Source of the DNA: Margaritifera margaritifera | Lineage: Eukaryota > Mollusca > Bivalvia > Unionida > Margaritiferidae | Length of the DNA stretch: 64,000 nucleotides | Reading direction: 5' to 3' | Assembly: GCA_029931535.1 (NCBI GenBank) | Contig: JAQPZY010001555.1 | Coordinates: forward strand, 2,738,001 to 2,802,000 | Shown here: piece by piece, positions 21,453 through 34,060 of the stretch | Layout: every line of letters begins with the position of its first letter | Position numbering within the stretch: the stretch's first letter is position 1 | Program-made: the position numbers and the translations under genes | Notes under the pieces: generated by a model | Told to the model about the DNA's origin: nothing | Database searches by the model: none | The model's input: only the letters and a program-made list of their open reading frames with translations

Positions 21453-22764
21453 CTACCAGCGTCGCAAACCGTGGGCAAAAATCAGTGAAAAACGAGCGTG
21501 ACAGAGTTTCTCCCGTGGCCAGCGAAAATGTGTCGGAACCTTTGATGGTAAATCAAAATTACAAGCGACCAAAAGGACGAGAGAAAGAGAGAGATGGAGG
21601 ATAAAAATAATTATATGGTCAGCAGCAATGGTAAATAATGCATAATAATGACTTGTCGCAGCTGAAAATGATTTTATATGTTTCAATTACCTCTGCTTTA
21701 TTCATTTAATCAATATTACTGGAAATATAATCTCAAAAAGAGGCAAACTGACAATTTCCAAAAAGATGGGTAATAACTAAAATAGCTGCATAATTACATT
21801 TTGTAGCGGGTGCAAATAGAAGGTATCTGAAGAGCTTACTCCTCCGTCAAAACACAGTTTCCTCTCGTCAATATTAACTCTGTTAGAAACGTAAGTATAT
21901 ATAATTAAACATGATACAGATCAAATATCTGTATAGTATGTACGCTGTATCTTTGAAATACCACTTGTTGAATAAATTGTGTAATAAAACAAACATCGAC
22001 AAGCCTTGTTCGCTTTTAATAAAACATGCGTACATCTCGTGGTATGTCAAAGACATAGCATATATAGTATACATGCATTCTATATTTTTGCCACATGCGT
22101 TAAACATAGCATGGCTTTTAATACGCTTGTAGTTATCATTTCAACAGTAGACCATTGCTTCTGTACTCTCTACACCTGTGATGGATTTTCACTTACTAAT
22201 CGTTAAAAAATATGAAAATAATGAAATAAATAGTAATAATTACCCTTTTCTAAATCAATTCAACATGTTACACAATGTCATCGAAATCCCATCTACTATC
22301 TTTCTGTCAGTCTGTCTGTCAGTCAGTCTGTCTGTCTGTATGTCTTGTCTTGTCTTGTCTCTGTCTGTCTGTCTGTCTGTGTGTCTGTATATCTGTCTGT
22401 CATTCTGTATGTCTCTCTCTCATGCCATTTGGGACACAAATCTGTGGAATGAGAGCGAAAAAGACTTTGAGCCGAGTGAAAACTTTGAACTTGAAATTTT
22501 ACCAAGTAGACTAGAGGAACCCAAGTCTTTAAAAATGTATGTTTACACTTTCCATGGGATTGCTCTACAGTGTTACTCAATACTAATGATACAAAGTTAC
22601 AATATCCTCTCGAGACTAGAAGAAAATACTGTACATTCCATGGCTAAGTGGCACACTTACTATATTCTATTTGAAGTGTGTGTGTGTGTGTGTGGGGGGG
22701 GGTTGTACTCGAATTATGTTTTCCTGTTCAAACTACAACACGATATAGTCATGTTTTGTATGGG
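20775..22764. repeat. array unit 3
   Basis: Slot 1 is a TC tract at 21366-21449; slot 2 is a TCTG/TGTC tract at 22303-22423. A 20-bp segment 'aaatactacgaattgttgta' is triplicated at 21172-21225. A TG/G-run lies at 22677-22702. Confidence 0.8.
21940..22067. repeat. hairpin element in unit 3
   Basis: Arms 'acgctgtatctttgaaatac' and 'gtggtatgtcaaagacatag' are still recognisable around an ~80-bp loop. Confidence 0.65.
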
Positions 22765-24269
22765 GTTTCAGGTGTGATTTGACTTCCAATACTCTCAGTG
22801 GAGGCATGTCTCTTATATAAGGTTAGAAAGAAATGGTTCATGTACATAACTACAGAGAACTGGAATATTACCTGGCTCTTTGTCCATTTAAAAAACGTGT
22901 CTGGTACGTTTCTACAGGTGTATCAGTAAGAAATTCCAGACAGAGCATTCAGATCATTACCTGATATTTTATGCAGAAAGAAGTTCATACATTCATACAT
23001 TTTTGTGTCGCCTGGGTTTTAATGTTTTAGAGATCAGTAAAGATTCTGGTCTAAATAATAATAATGATGCCACACTTCTTACATAACTTACATCATTAAC
23101 GCGTTTGATTCTAATCTTAAACAATGACAACATATGTGAATATTTCGCATTGTTTCGAGAACTTAAGTTTGAGAATAAGCAATCACTACTATTTATATCG
23201 TAATTTTGCACGAAGACAGAATGCAATATAAACAACATAGGTTCACGTACATTGAGGGTCAGTCTGCAACCCACCCGGCGCAACCCACGTTCTTTCTCTC
23301 TGCTGGATGGCCAGAAAGAATGTCAATTTTATCCCCAATGGAGTCAGACTTCTCTCTCTCTCTCTCTCTCTCTCAGGACCATCGTCACAATCCGCGAAAA
23401 CGGAGCGTAGTGGATTGTTACCCGTGGCTAACAGCGATATATTTTGACCTCTGATGGTAAATCTGAATAACAAAGCGACAAACATGGTTAGAGAAAGAGA
23501 GAGATTGAAGATAAAAAAGTTGTATACTCAGTAGCAATGGTAAATAAAGCATGATAATGACATAGATCCACTGAAAATGATCTTCACTGTTGTAATTACC
23601 TCTTTTACGTTCGTAATTTCGCTAAGGATCTCTCTCACGCGTTTATATGCAATCGCCTGTGATCTAGTCGAATGTCCGCTTTACACCGACCAATAGGGAG
23701 AGAGAAAGAGAGAGATGGGGGATACAAATATGTGTATACTCAGTAGCAATGGTAGGTAATAATGACTTAGATCAACAGAAAATGATTTTAAATCTTGTAA
23801 TTACGTATATTAGATTCGTCATTTTGCTTAGCATATTCCCCGCTCGTCTGTATTCACTTGCTGTTGATCGAAACGTATGTCCAAACTTCCAACCGAGCAA
23901 GAGGGAGAGAGAAGGAAAAAGATGGAGGATACAAATATTCGTATGGTCTGTAGCAATCGTAAGTAAAGCATAATAATAACTTAGAACAATTGAAAATGAT
24001 TTTAAATGTAATTACCTCTTTTAGGTTTGTTGTTTCCCTTAGCATATTCCCCACTCGTTTCTATGCACTAGACGTTAATTGAATCGAATGTTCACGCTTT
24101 CACTGTTCGAGGCGCTAGGTATGCAACATTCAAATGTCTGGAGGTTTCAATAATTATTGATGCATGCGTCAATATTGCATTGCTGACATATTAAACTAAT
24201 ATATAAATCATTTCATTACGAACTTTTGTACTTGAAATATGCTTCCTTTCTTAACTAGGTTACAGTGGT
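22765..24269. repeat. array unit 4, shortened, with nested triplication
   Basis: Lacks anchor 3, the hairpin element and slot 2. It carries instead three tandem ~200-bp copies of the segment starting 'gggagagagaaagagagaga' (about 23485, 23694 and 23900). Slot 1 is a short TC tract at 23353-23374. Confidence 0.75.
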
Positions 24270-24805
24270 GTTTCAGGTGTGATTTGAATTATGTTGAGGT
24301 ACGTCTTTTATATAAGGTTGAAAAGAAATTGTTCATTTACATACCAGCCGAGAAGTATAGAATTACCTCACTCTTTCTCTATTTCAAAACTTCTGGTACG
24401 TTTATACAGTTGTATCGGAACCACGCTCCAGATAAAGCATTCAAGTCATTAGCTGATATTTTATGCAGAAGGAAGTTCATAAATTCATACATTTTGTGTC
24501 GCCTAGACGCTGGTGTTTTGGAGACCGGTAAACATCCTGGTCTGAATATTAAGGATCATACACTTCTTACATAACTTAGATCTGCGCTTTTGTTTAGTCT
24601 TGAACAATAACAACATATACATGATATGTCCATCTGGCTTGATATCAGCAATCAATGTAAATATTACGCATTATTTAAAAAACATACGTTGGAAAATAAG
24701 CAATCACAAATAGTTAATCAATCAGAATATCAGTTTTACCGCAATGGATCCAGATTACGTTCAACCCTCTTTCTCTATGTCTGTCTCTGTCTCTGTCTGT
24801 CTGTG

Positions 24806-24860
<55 letters not shown>

Positions 24861-25844
24861 TGGCGCAATCCTCATGTGCAAATACGTGAAAAAGGAGCTT
24901 AACGGATTTTTGCACGTGGCTAGCAATGATGTGTCTGGACCTATGATGGTAGATCTGAATGTGAAAGCGACCAACAGGGAGGGAGAAATAAAGAGATGGA
25001 GGATAATAAAAACCGTATTGTTAGTAGCAATGGTGAGTAAAGAACAATAATAATTTAGATCAACTAAAATTGTTTTAAGTATTATAATTGCATCATTTAG
25101 GTTCATAATTTGCATGGGATACCTCCCCACTCGTTTCTCGTCTGTGATCCAATCAGATGGCCACGCTTTCGCTGTTCGGGACGCTAACTATGCAATGTTT
25201 TTAGAGTTGCGCTTTCTTCATTTAAAGCAATATTCATATTTAAATCCTCAGACTGTCCTTTACTAGTGTAATCAATAATAATGGAAATAGAAATACAAAA
25301 AAGCAGCAAATTAGCAATGTCCAAAGTGATTGTGATTAGCTACAATAGCTGCAAAATTGCATTTTATAGCGGCCAGACAAGGAAGGGTTGTGAAGAGCTT
25401 ACTCCTCTGTCAAAACACAGTTCCCTCTTGTCAATCTTAACTCTGTTGAAAACGTATGGATTTGTATTTCTATGTGTTATAAATAAAATATATGCATAAT
25501 ATGCATACTGCATCTTTGATATACCACTCATTGTATAAATGTTTCAATAAAGGGAATTTGGGCAAGCCTCGTTTCCTTTTAATCAAATATATATACATCT
25601 CATAGTATATCAAATGCACAGCATATATACTGTACATATATTCTATATTTATACCACGTACATTAAACATAGCATGCCTTTTAAATTGTTGGTATAAAGT
25701 AATTTGATATTCCAGTACTGTTGGTATATCAAATTGTGATTCGTCCATGACGTATGAATACACATATAATTATGATATGATATTGTTTCTAAATGAATTA
25801 AATTTGTTGCACAAAGTCATCGAAATTCTCCTTTCTCTCTTAGC

Positions 25845-25935
<91 letters not shown>

Positions 25936-26404
25936 CATAAGGGATAAAGCTAGGTAGAAATCTCTTGAGTGATAGAGAAAAAAGAATATGAGCTGTATGA
26001 AAACTTTGAACTTGAGAGGAACCCAAGTTTTTATAATTGTATGTACACTTTCCTTGGGTCTTTCTCTACAGTGTTACACTATGCTGATGATACAAAGTTG
26101 CAGTATCCTCTCGAGATTAGAAGCCGCATTATAGATTCCTTGGCTAAGTGGCACACATACTATAATATATTGATGTTTTATTGTGGCTTTTGTTTTGTGC
26201 GTTTTAATCCATAATTAGGTTCTAAAACAGATCATTTCTAAATATTGAAATCTCTGATGGCATCTATGAGTTTGTCGCCCCAGGATCACTTTGATGTGTA
26301 ATCAGGTATCCTAGACTAATTTATAAATAATTTCATTTTAAACTGCTGTACTCGAATTCTCATTCCTTTTTCAAACAAGATTACAATATAGTCATGTTTC
26401 GTAC
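24270..26404. repeat. array unit 5
   Basis: Slot 1 is a (TCTG)n tract running into TC at 24778-24861; slot 2 is a TC tract at 25845-25931. A decayed hairpin element lies at 25503-25640. Confidence 0.8.
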
Positions 26405-26945
26405 GAGGTTTCAGATATCATTTGAATTCCGATAGTCTCACTGGAGGCATGTTTTTGTTTTAGATAAGGTTAGAAAGAAATGGTTCATTTATGTATCAAC
26501 AGAGAAGTGGTGGTTTACGTCACTCTTACTCCATTTCAAAAACTTCCTGGTACATTTATACTAGTGTATCAGTACGATTTTTCTGAGAGAGCATTCAGAT
26601 CATAGCTTATATTGTATGTATAAAGAAGTTCATACGTTCATACATTTTGTGTCGAACAGGTTTTGATGCTTTGGGGACTTGTCAACATTCTGGTCTGAAA
26701 AATAATTATTTCACACATCTTACATAACATAGATCTGCGCCTTTTTCGCTAGGCTCAAACAATAACAATCCATAAGTTCTATATTCCTCTGACTCGATAT
26801 GAGTAATCATCTGTGAATATTACGCATTGTTTTGAAAATATAAGTTGGAAAAAAGTAATCCCAATTATTTATATCGTGATTTTATACCAAAACAAAATGA
26901 AGTATAAACAACATAGGTGCACGTACATTGTTTGTCTTATGGTGG

Positions 26946-27004
<59 letters not shown>

Positions 27005-27798
27005 TATATATATATATCTGTTGGTTGGTCAGTGAGTGCTACCACCAATGCATCAAATCTCTCTCTCTCTCTCTCTCGATAGACCATAGTCGCAAGTCAT
27101 GCAACGATGTCTCTGGACCTACGATGGTAAATCAAAATAATAAACTGACCAACAGGGAGAGTGAAGGAGATAGATAGAGGATTCAAACAATCTTATGGTA
27201 AATAGCAATTTTTAACTAAAACACAATAATGACTTTTTTCACTTGTAAATAACTATTTAAATATTTGGATTTCGCTTAGCATATTCCCCACTCGTTTCGA
27301 TGTACTCGCCGGTGTTTGAATCGAATGGGCGCGCTTTACTGTTTAGGACGCTGGCTATGAACTGTTTGTTGTGCGCTACTTTCATCATTAAAGCCAACTT
27401 TCATATTTAAATCTTGAGACTCTCGTTTATTCATTTAATCAGCATTGATTTAAATAGAAGCTCAAAAAAGCAAATTAACCATTTATAAAAGAATTGTGAC
27501 AGCTGCACTAGCTACAGAACCACATTATAGCGGACACAATGGGAAGGGATGTGTAGAGTTCCTCCTTCAATGCACAGTTTCCTTTCGTCAATTTTAACTA
27601 TGTTGGAAACGTATGGATGTGTATTTGTATGTGGTATAAATAAAATATATGCATAATATACATGCTGCATCTTTGATATACCGTTCATTGTATAAATGTT
27701 TCATAAATAAAGGAATATGGGCAATCCTCGCTTGCTTTAAATGAAACAAATAAATACATGTCGTGGTATATCAAAGATGCAGCATACATAGTATCAAC

Positions 27799-27848
<50 letters not shown>

Positions 27849-27850
27849 TA
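26405..27850. repeat. array unit 6, truncated
   Basis: Slot 1 is an AC tract with AT tail at 26950-27017 followed by TC at 27058-27077. The unit stops at the hairpin element (27662-27785), where an AT/GT microsatellite (27797-27850) marks the end of the array. Confidence 0.8.
27662..27785. repeat. hairpin element in unit 6, best preserved
   Basis: TGCTGCATCTTTGATATACC at 27663-27682 is an exact reverse complement of 27765-27784, and the pairing extends one more base outward. The spacer of 82 bp contains 'tttcataaataaaggaatat'. It could be a small MITE or a transcribed stem-loop. Confidence 0.75.
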
Positions 27851-28063
27851 TGTGTGTTTCTTTTCTTTCTAAACAACTTTTTCTAAAAAGGATGAGTCAA
27901 TTGCAGTATAAAATCAGCCTTGTTTACAATCACATCATTTTATTATGTGCAACGAGTAATAATAATGATTGGAACCAACTTTTAAAACGTTTTGTCAGAT
28001 TTATTTTTATTCATTTATAAAAGAATAAGCTGGAATAAAATATCATATTCCTCGATTTTACAG

Positions 28064-28119
28064 TTCTTCCAAGATGTTGAGAGGGACGCTTGTCCTTCTT
28101 TGCTACTTCCCTTTTTTTG
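28064..28119 (+). CDS. candidate signal-peptide exon
   Basis: A TTTTACAG acceptor ends at 28063, an ATG follows at 28074, and 15 codons read a hydrophobic leader (MLRGTLVLLCYFPFFG) before a GGTAAAT donor at 28119-28125. Such short leader exons are common in secreted animal proteins. No partner exon was recognised, so chance cannot be excluded. Confidence 0.25.
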
Positions 28120-28389
28120 GTAAATAACACATATCCGGTAAAAAAAAAAGTTTTATATTTCAGGTTTGGCGGTAGTTTCTTATGCTAACCTGCAATGAAG
28201 TTATGGCATTGTGTTCTCTAGATTATTGTTATACACACTAACTGGATGATCCAAAATTGTCTTCTCTTTTTGGAAATATTCTTTAGTATTTAGAGCGATA
28301 CAATTTAGTAGATTCAACTTAGTTAAAAAAAACGACATTAATTGCCAATTTTTACGCAATCAAAGAAAAATTAAATTTTGGGAGGGCAT
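28120..28389. other. no recognisable feature
   Basis: AT-rich sequence with homopolymer A-runs at 28140 and 28325. No coding or repeat signal. Confidence 0.4.
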
Positions 28390-28985
28390 ACTAGTGTTAA
28401 CTTATCCGTCGATGCGTCTGTCGCACTTTTATTTATGTAATATCTCCTATATCTTCATGAAACAAAGTATGCTTTTTTACCAAGACAATACACTGTGTCC
28501 TGTAAAAATGGAATATGTATTCTCAGCAATTTAAGAGCTATCCCTATTTGTGTTACAATTTATGTATGTCTGTCCGTCCATTACACACTTGTCTAGTTAA
28601 TATCTCCAGAACCGTTTGATATATCTTCATGAAGCTTGGGATGCATTTGTACCATGTTAAGAGTATATGACCCATATTTTATTCGATCTTATCTGATTAG
28701 AACTTTTATTGTGATCTCCCCATTTTTGAAAATTGAATCTAGATTTCATATCTCCCAATCAACCGTTTTATATATATTTCATAAACTTGGTATGCTCTTG
28801 TATCACGTCTAGGCAATGTGTCTTGTAAAATAATGGGTTATGTCTGATCAACATTTTAAGAGTTAAGTTCATTAACAAATACAAATTATGTCTCTTGGTC
28901 ACAGTCTTGGCAAGCAATATCTTGTGATATCTGCATGAAACTCTGTTCGACCTTCTTTCATTACAACAGTTTGTGTCACATATAA
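28390..28985. repeat. degenerate ~200-bp tandem repeat, three to four copies
   Basis: The phrase 'atatctcc...atatcttcatgaaactt(g)g(t)atgc...tac' recurs near 28440, 28600, 28750 and 28915, each followed by a 'tgt-ctgtaaaat' or 'acccatattttat' type block. Copies differ strongly, which suggests an old array. Confidence 0.5.
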
Positions 28986-30240
28986 CAATGGACTTTTGTC
29001 AAGTCATTACTTTTAGAGCAAGAATTATTTTGTAGCACTGGCTTACTAACATATATAATGCAATAATGTGGAAACACCTACACCAGGCAACACTTCTTGG
29101 ATCTGCTGTTGGTCTTAGGTCAAGAGATGATGAGGTGTTAAGTAAGGTTGTTTGACATGGTGAAACTATTAAATCATTTTACGTACTCTTTCCTTTTCAT
29201 GTGCATGTGCTCTCATATACATTCGTAACGGTTGCTTCAGAATATCTTTAAAATGTTTAGGATTTTGTTCATTTTTAGTGACGTATTAGAAACTAAAACA
29301 AATCCTTGTTCTAGTGGTGGCTGATTAAATATATTTACCTACTTATAATAATGCAATGAAGGTAATTTTATCACTTTTAACTAATTACAGTGTATAGTTT
29401 ATGTTGTACTAATTTGAAGTCATATGGACAACATATATAGTATAATGACCAAAACGAGCACATACATCTTAATATACACATGAAAGAAGGCCATTCGTAC
29501 CCTAGACAGTTCTATATCTGAATACCGCAGTGATTATACTTTCATGCAATCGGTAGACACTTTCCTTCAAAATAGCTATATAATGGGTTTGAAGGTTACA
29601 TTTTATGAAAAATCAGCACACGTACGATAGGCAAAATAAACAATATAACAGCAGGCTTACCAATTTCATCAGCAACTGGCTGAGCTTTTTGTTTTCCAGG
29701 CAATTAAAAAAAAAATACCAGCGAAAAATAAATAATGACAGCAAATTCCGATGTTTGCATAAATCTCTTCCACTTTATTTATTTCAATTAAGTAAACCTG
29801 TTACTACTGCTACAATTATTATCATTATTACTACTGCCAGAGGAATTACTACTAGAACTATTTATGTTCTTCTTTCTCCTCCTCATACTACTACCTTTAC
29901 AACTTATACTACTACTTCTACTGCTGGTAGGTTTGTGGGTAGGTAGCTATGTAAGTTGGTATATAGGTATCGAAGCAGATAGATACTCTGTGTAGGTATG
30001 CCCGAGACAGTAGGAGGGATAAACTAATGCTTTCATTTAGGTTGCGAAAACTCTAATATAGGAAAAAAAGCTCATTCAATGAATTACTTACATTTCATTC
30101 CATAATACATTTAGTTCCCTTTTACAAAAGAGCGTATAAAAGCACTACGGGATGGATGTTTAGAAAATATTACCAAAGTAACCGATATGTCGATGGCCAA
30201 ACAAGCTCTAATATCACCAGCCTATGATTTCTATGGAAAC
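28986..30240. other. no recognisable gene
   Basis: AT-rich. A 113-codon open frame at 29605-29946 is Thr/Ile-rich low complexity from ACT/ATT trinucleotides and is not taken as coding. Confidence 0.4.
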
Positions 30241-30249
30241 GTATGCATG

Positions 30250-30375
30250 TTATGAATGTATGTTTGTATAGTGCTTAACGGCACATCAGCACAACCCTGG
30301 CTATATAGAGCATACTGACAATAACTTTAGGTATCCCCCGGCCGACACAAAAGGCACGCAAAACAAAGATAAACG
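30250..30375. mobile_element. SINE-tail-like fragment
   Basis: 'tagtgcttaacggcacatca' followed by 'cacaaccctggctatatag' and 'cccccggccgacac' resembles the conserved tail/central block of invertebrate SINEs. No tRNA promoter is visible, so this is a fragment. Confidence 0.3.
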
Positions 30376-31101
30376 CGAAAAAGGTACACTCTTTAAAATA
30401 CAAGTTCAATATTGTTTTAAAATATAAAACTAACTCCCTTAAAAAGTCAAAGATTTTATCAGCATGAATACATCACAGGACGCATCACATGGCTTGTTTT
30501 TGACTCTATTACTCGCCTCTTACATAATGCAGTAGGGCGCTATTCAATGTCTCGAATCCGCAGAAATTAAGCTAATGTTTCCTGCAACGAGAACAATCTG
30601 TCTGTATAACCTGACAGGGTAATATTCACAAGGAATTGTCCGCTCGCAAAGTATGTATTCGTCTCCATGCACCATCATCGCATGGTCTGAACTAATCATT
30701 TGGTGGCATCCAAAATGAAACAAAAAAAAACTTACCTCTACTGGTATGTGTTGTACTGATATAACTAGGTCCTACTAGTCGATGCAAAGTGTAAAAGCCA
30801 CATTTTTTAATCAACTGTTTTTAACATAGATATGAAGAAATAAACGACAATTCATTTCGAGATTCCCAATAAATCAACGCCCTTAAAAGTACCTCTTGAA
30901 AGCCCTGAAATATCATTGGGGATTGAGGTAGATGGCACAGGAAACTTCATCTAGAAAATGTAACACAAGAAAACGAGTACGATTGGTAACTGAGTGGTGA
31001 GGAACAATACCAACACTTAACTGGAGATTTCTATTTTTAAAAAATGAAAGAGAAGAAATACAAATTTTAGAATATAATAAGATGTCTTAAATGGAGAAAT
31101 G

Positions 31102-31640
31102 CCTTCATCTGTGAAAGAAGGCATAATCACTGTGATATATAAAAGGAAAAGTTAAATAACGGAACTCAAGAACTGGAGACCTATATCCATACTAAATACA
31201 GACTACACCATTTTCAGTAAAATATTAGCAAATAAAATTGAGGTTTGCATGGAGGAAATAATAAACATGAATCTAAGCTGTGGAGAGAAAGGCAGAACTG
31301 CTCAAATAATACATTAAGTATCCAAAAAAAGAATAGATTTCTTGGACTGTAAAGCACACAGGGATCATGGTCCGTTTTAATCAGGAGAAAGCTTTCGACA
31401 AAATAGAACGGTTTTATAGATACTGCAGTAACTAACAAAACCAATTATATAAAAATTAAATAAGAAATACGGTAAGTATGAGGATGATCAGATAATATGT
31501 GCAAACCAAATAGAAAAAGCTTTGATTTACAAAATATTATTAGAATATATAATACATGTAAATGAATTATGCAGGGGTATAATTTAGTTTTTACTGGAGA
31601 AATAAATAATATGTAGGTGAGAAGCAAAATAACAATATAC
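31102..31640 (+). pseudogene. LINE reverse transcriptase remnant
   Basis: From 31102 the frame reads KEGIITVIYK, then LKNWRPISILNTDY and FSKILANKIE, the conserved early motifs of non-LTR reverse transcriptases. A shift later comes NQEKAFDKIER at ~31382, matching the motif that normally reads DQ.KAFD, here with Asn for the first Asp. Stops at 31156 and 31315 and several shifts make it inactive. A further piece near 31600 reads WRNK. The motif wording suggests the L1/Tx1 side of the LINE tree. Confidence 0.75.
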
Positions 31641-31659
31641 CTATATTGAAGACATACAC

Positions 31660-32440
31660 CAACTACACTCAGAGAGTGAAATTAGCCCTCGAATTCATTC
31701 TTTCTTCTTTTGAGGGCATATATCGGTGCAGGTTCCTCGCCCCTTAATGGGAGAAGTGACTACAACAAGGGTCACCTATGTGGTCTCTAATCTTGAAAGT
31801 TTCAGCCTAAATCAACGACGCGTGGTGACCATGGACGACACCTACCTGGTTATATATCAAAATAGCACAATAGATCAATGACAATCTTAGTGCACGCTTT
31901 TGTAAAGAACCGAGAACGTCTTGGTGGTTAATTTGAGTCAAGCACGAAAGACGGGTCGCGATCATAATGTAAAATAGGCGCCTTAATAAACGTGTTTGCA
32001 CATTGCCTGGTCACTTTTTGTCAGTAAAATAGCTCGTCCTGAACTAATAGTTGCATTGTAATTCACACTAACGAAGTTAAATAAAGTTTCAGATATCTTC
32101 TATTGTATCCCTGCTAAGATCGGTGAAGTGGAGACTACATAGTATTTTGACTTGGGATGTACCATCCAGGTCCCAAAATGGCACGCAACAGTGTACCTCA
32201 GTAAAATTTCATTTGATGTACCTGCTTATCTACTAGACAGAACAAATTAGACACCGATATACCCAAGTCACTGTAACTGTGTAGTGTAATCGTTAGGTAA
32301 ACAGATCAAAGAAGATGTGCAATATATGTACTATTGCATTAATCAAAGTAGCAAACGCACTGTGAAATAATAAGGGCTAGATTCTTAATTATGGACCTAT
32401 TCATATACTGAGAATGAAAGCAGAATAGCCCACTCCTATG
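31660..32440. other. no recognised feature
   Basis: A moderately GC-richer block at 31690-32050 has a short minus-strand frame (31807-32001) without a known domain. Nothing else is seen. Confidence 0.35.
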
Positions 32441-32446
32441 TCTGAA

Positions 32447-32575
<129 letters not shown>

Positions 32576-32679
32576 ACACCTCCAGGCTGAATCAAATGCA
32601 CCCAGTCGGACAGAACATCTCCAGATAAATGTATAGAGATAGATATTTCTTCCCTATCCAACCAGCTTGATCTTTTGTT

Positions 32680-32880
32680 GGTGGCTTTTACGGCACTGTT
32701 AGCAAATGTTTGTCTATATCATATCGAGAAAATGGGAGGAATTTTTTTTTTTTTTTTTTTTTAAATTTGTTTTACAATGACTCACTGAGACAGCCGACCC
32801 GGGCTTTCTTGCGCTCTATGGATTACGACTCCGACGCTCTACCAGGAGAGCTGCCTGGGCCCCCTCAGGCCTAATCTACC
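32680..32880 (-). mobile_element. tRNA-derived SINE
   Basis: On the minus strand 'ggcagctctcctggtagagc' contains an A-box-like region (GGTAGAGCGTCGG) followed by a CCCGGGTCGGC block in place of the B box. Then come a T-run (A-run on this strand) and the tail 'acagtgccgtaaaagcc'. The long homopolymer at 32740-32762 interrupts it. Confidence 0.55.
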
Positions 32881-33051
32881 AATGTCTTAAATAAAGTCGA
32901 AGTCATGGATAAAATACCACTTCGATAGGTAGAACATTTCGTTTATTTTCGAATCTATTGGACGATATTTGACTAAATGACGACAGATTAATGATAGAAA
33001 TTGGCTCAATATTGTCTTTTTTGCAATTGATTGTGAGACATACTTATATTT

Positions 33052-33311
33052 TTAACACACTGAGTGAGGAGCACTTTACTACAGAGGGTCTCTCATAAAG
33101 TTAACAAACTTGTTAGGACACTAAATATTTCACTTTTGACAATGAGATCTCTCCCTTGTTGTAATGGAGTAAAAACTACACTTTTTTCAAGAAACATATT
33201 TTTTTACCATAATGTAGAGATCTAATTGTCAAAAGCGAGAAATGTATTGTCTTAAGGCATGCTTTACTTTGCGAAAGAACCTTTCTCCTAAAGTACGTCT
33301 CAGTGTGTTAA
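33052..33311. mobile_element. 252-bp MITE with ~110-bp inverted arms and TTAA target duplication
   Basis: The element 33056-33307 starts CACACTGAG and ends CTCAGTGTG. The arms pair over about 110 bp, with strong matches at 'tcgcttttgacaattagatc' against 'ttcacttttgacaatgagat' and weaker pairing between. TTAA flanks both ends (33052-33055, 33308-33311), the target duplication of piggyBac elements. No gene is inside, so it is non-autonomous. Confidence 0.7.
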
Positions 33312-33589
33312 ATATTTAAATATGTCTCGCCATTAATTTCATATAAACAATAATGAACTAAATTCTTACATTAAACAAATTTCTCACTTTTGACAATGAA
33401 TGTATTACTTGAGACAGAATTATTAAAAAATATTAAGCGTTTTTCTTGGCATCTAGAAATTTTCTTTATGAAGCATTTACAGCAGTAACGAAAGATCCAG
33501 TGCTTATTGTTAAACATTTTATTGTAGAATTGGCGACATTTAAATCAAATATTAAATTATTGTAGTTCTCTATATTGATATTTTCAGGT

Positions 33590-34060
33590 CTTCTCGGCTC
33601 TACAGTTGAAAGGATGTATGTATTTCTTTATGTGTGTATGCTGATTTATATTACATTTAAAGTCAGTATGTGTAATCTTCTGTTCGGAAACCGGTGACTG
33701 CAGAGAAGATATGGCAGCTTTATCTGCAGTTTCATTACCCTTAGTATCAATATGACTAGGCAGCCAACATTACAGAATACGTTTTCAGATTGCACCAGGG
33801 ATTCATGTTTTTCAAACAAATTTTGATATTAACTGGTTAGAAAATTTAAGGTTTATAAAGCTTTCAGGGTGCAAAGAGAATCCGAAAATATGATAAAATG
33901 TGTTTGTTCTTTTGAGAGGTTTCAACATAGTTCAACGCTTTTAGTATTGTTGTAATTTCTGCGGTTAAAATCGAGGCTTTTTCAGGCAACTCTCGACAGG
34001 GTGCCATTTTAAGGGTATATTCATCTTTACCAGTACTGACCTCCAAGAACAAAAAAGTAG
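33590..34060 (-). pseudogene. LINE RNase H domain remnant
   Basis: On the minus strand, ILTAEITTILKALNYVE at ~33990 fits the core RNase H helix carrying the catalytic Glu. Downstream WLPSHIDTKGNETADKAA at ~33760 fits the C-terminal motif with its His and Asp. Stops and a deletion separate the two motifs. RNase H with this wording is typical of Jockey/I-type LINEs, so this is a different family from the L1-like pieces on the + strand. Confidence 0.7.

Larger units (their letters stand above)
16430..27850. repeat. tandem array of six ~2-kb units
   Basis: Six diverged units recur in the same order and orientation. Anchor 1, 'tgcagaaagaagttcata' with variants, lies at about 16579, 18595, 20979, 22973, 24466 and 26616, so spacing is 1.5-2.4 kb. 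Anchor 2, 'ggtgtgatttga', marks unit starts at about 18393, 20778, 22771, 24278 and 26406. Anchor 3, 'cacagtttcctctcgtcaat' with variants, appears five times. Units carry two microsatellite slots and a hairpin element. No long open frame is shared, so this looks like a non-coding large satellite or a locally amplified repeat. Confidence 0.85.

Noticed and set aside
29605..29946. 113-codon open frame
   Set aside because: Thr/Ile low complexity from trinucleotide repeats; no domain.
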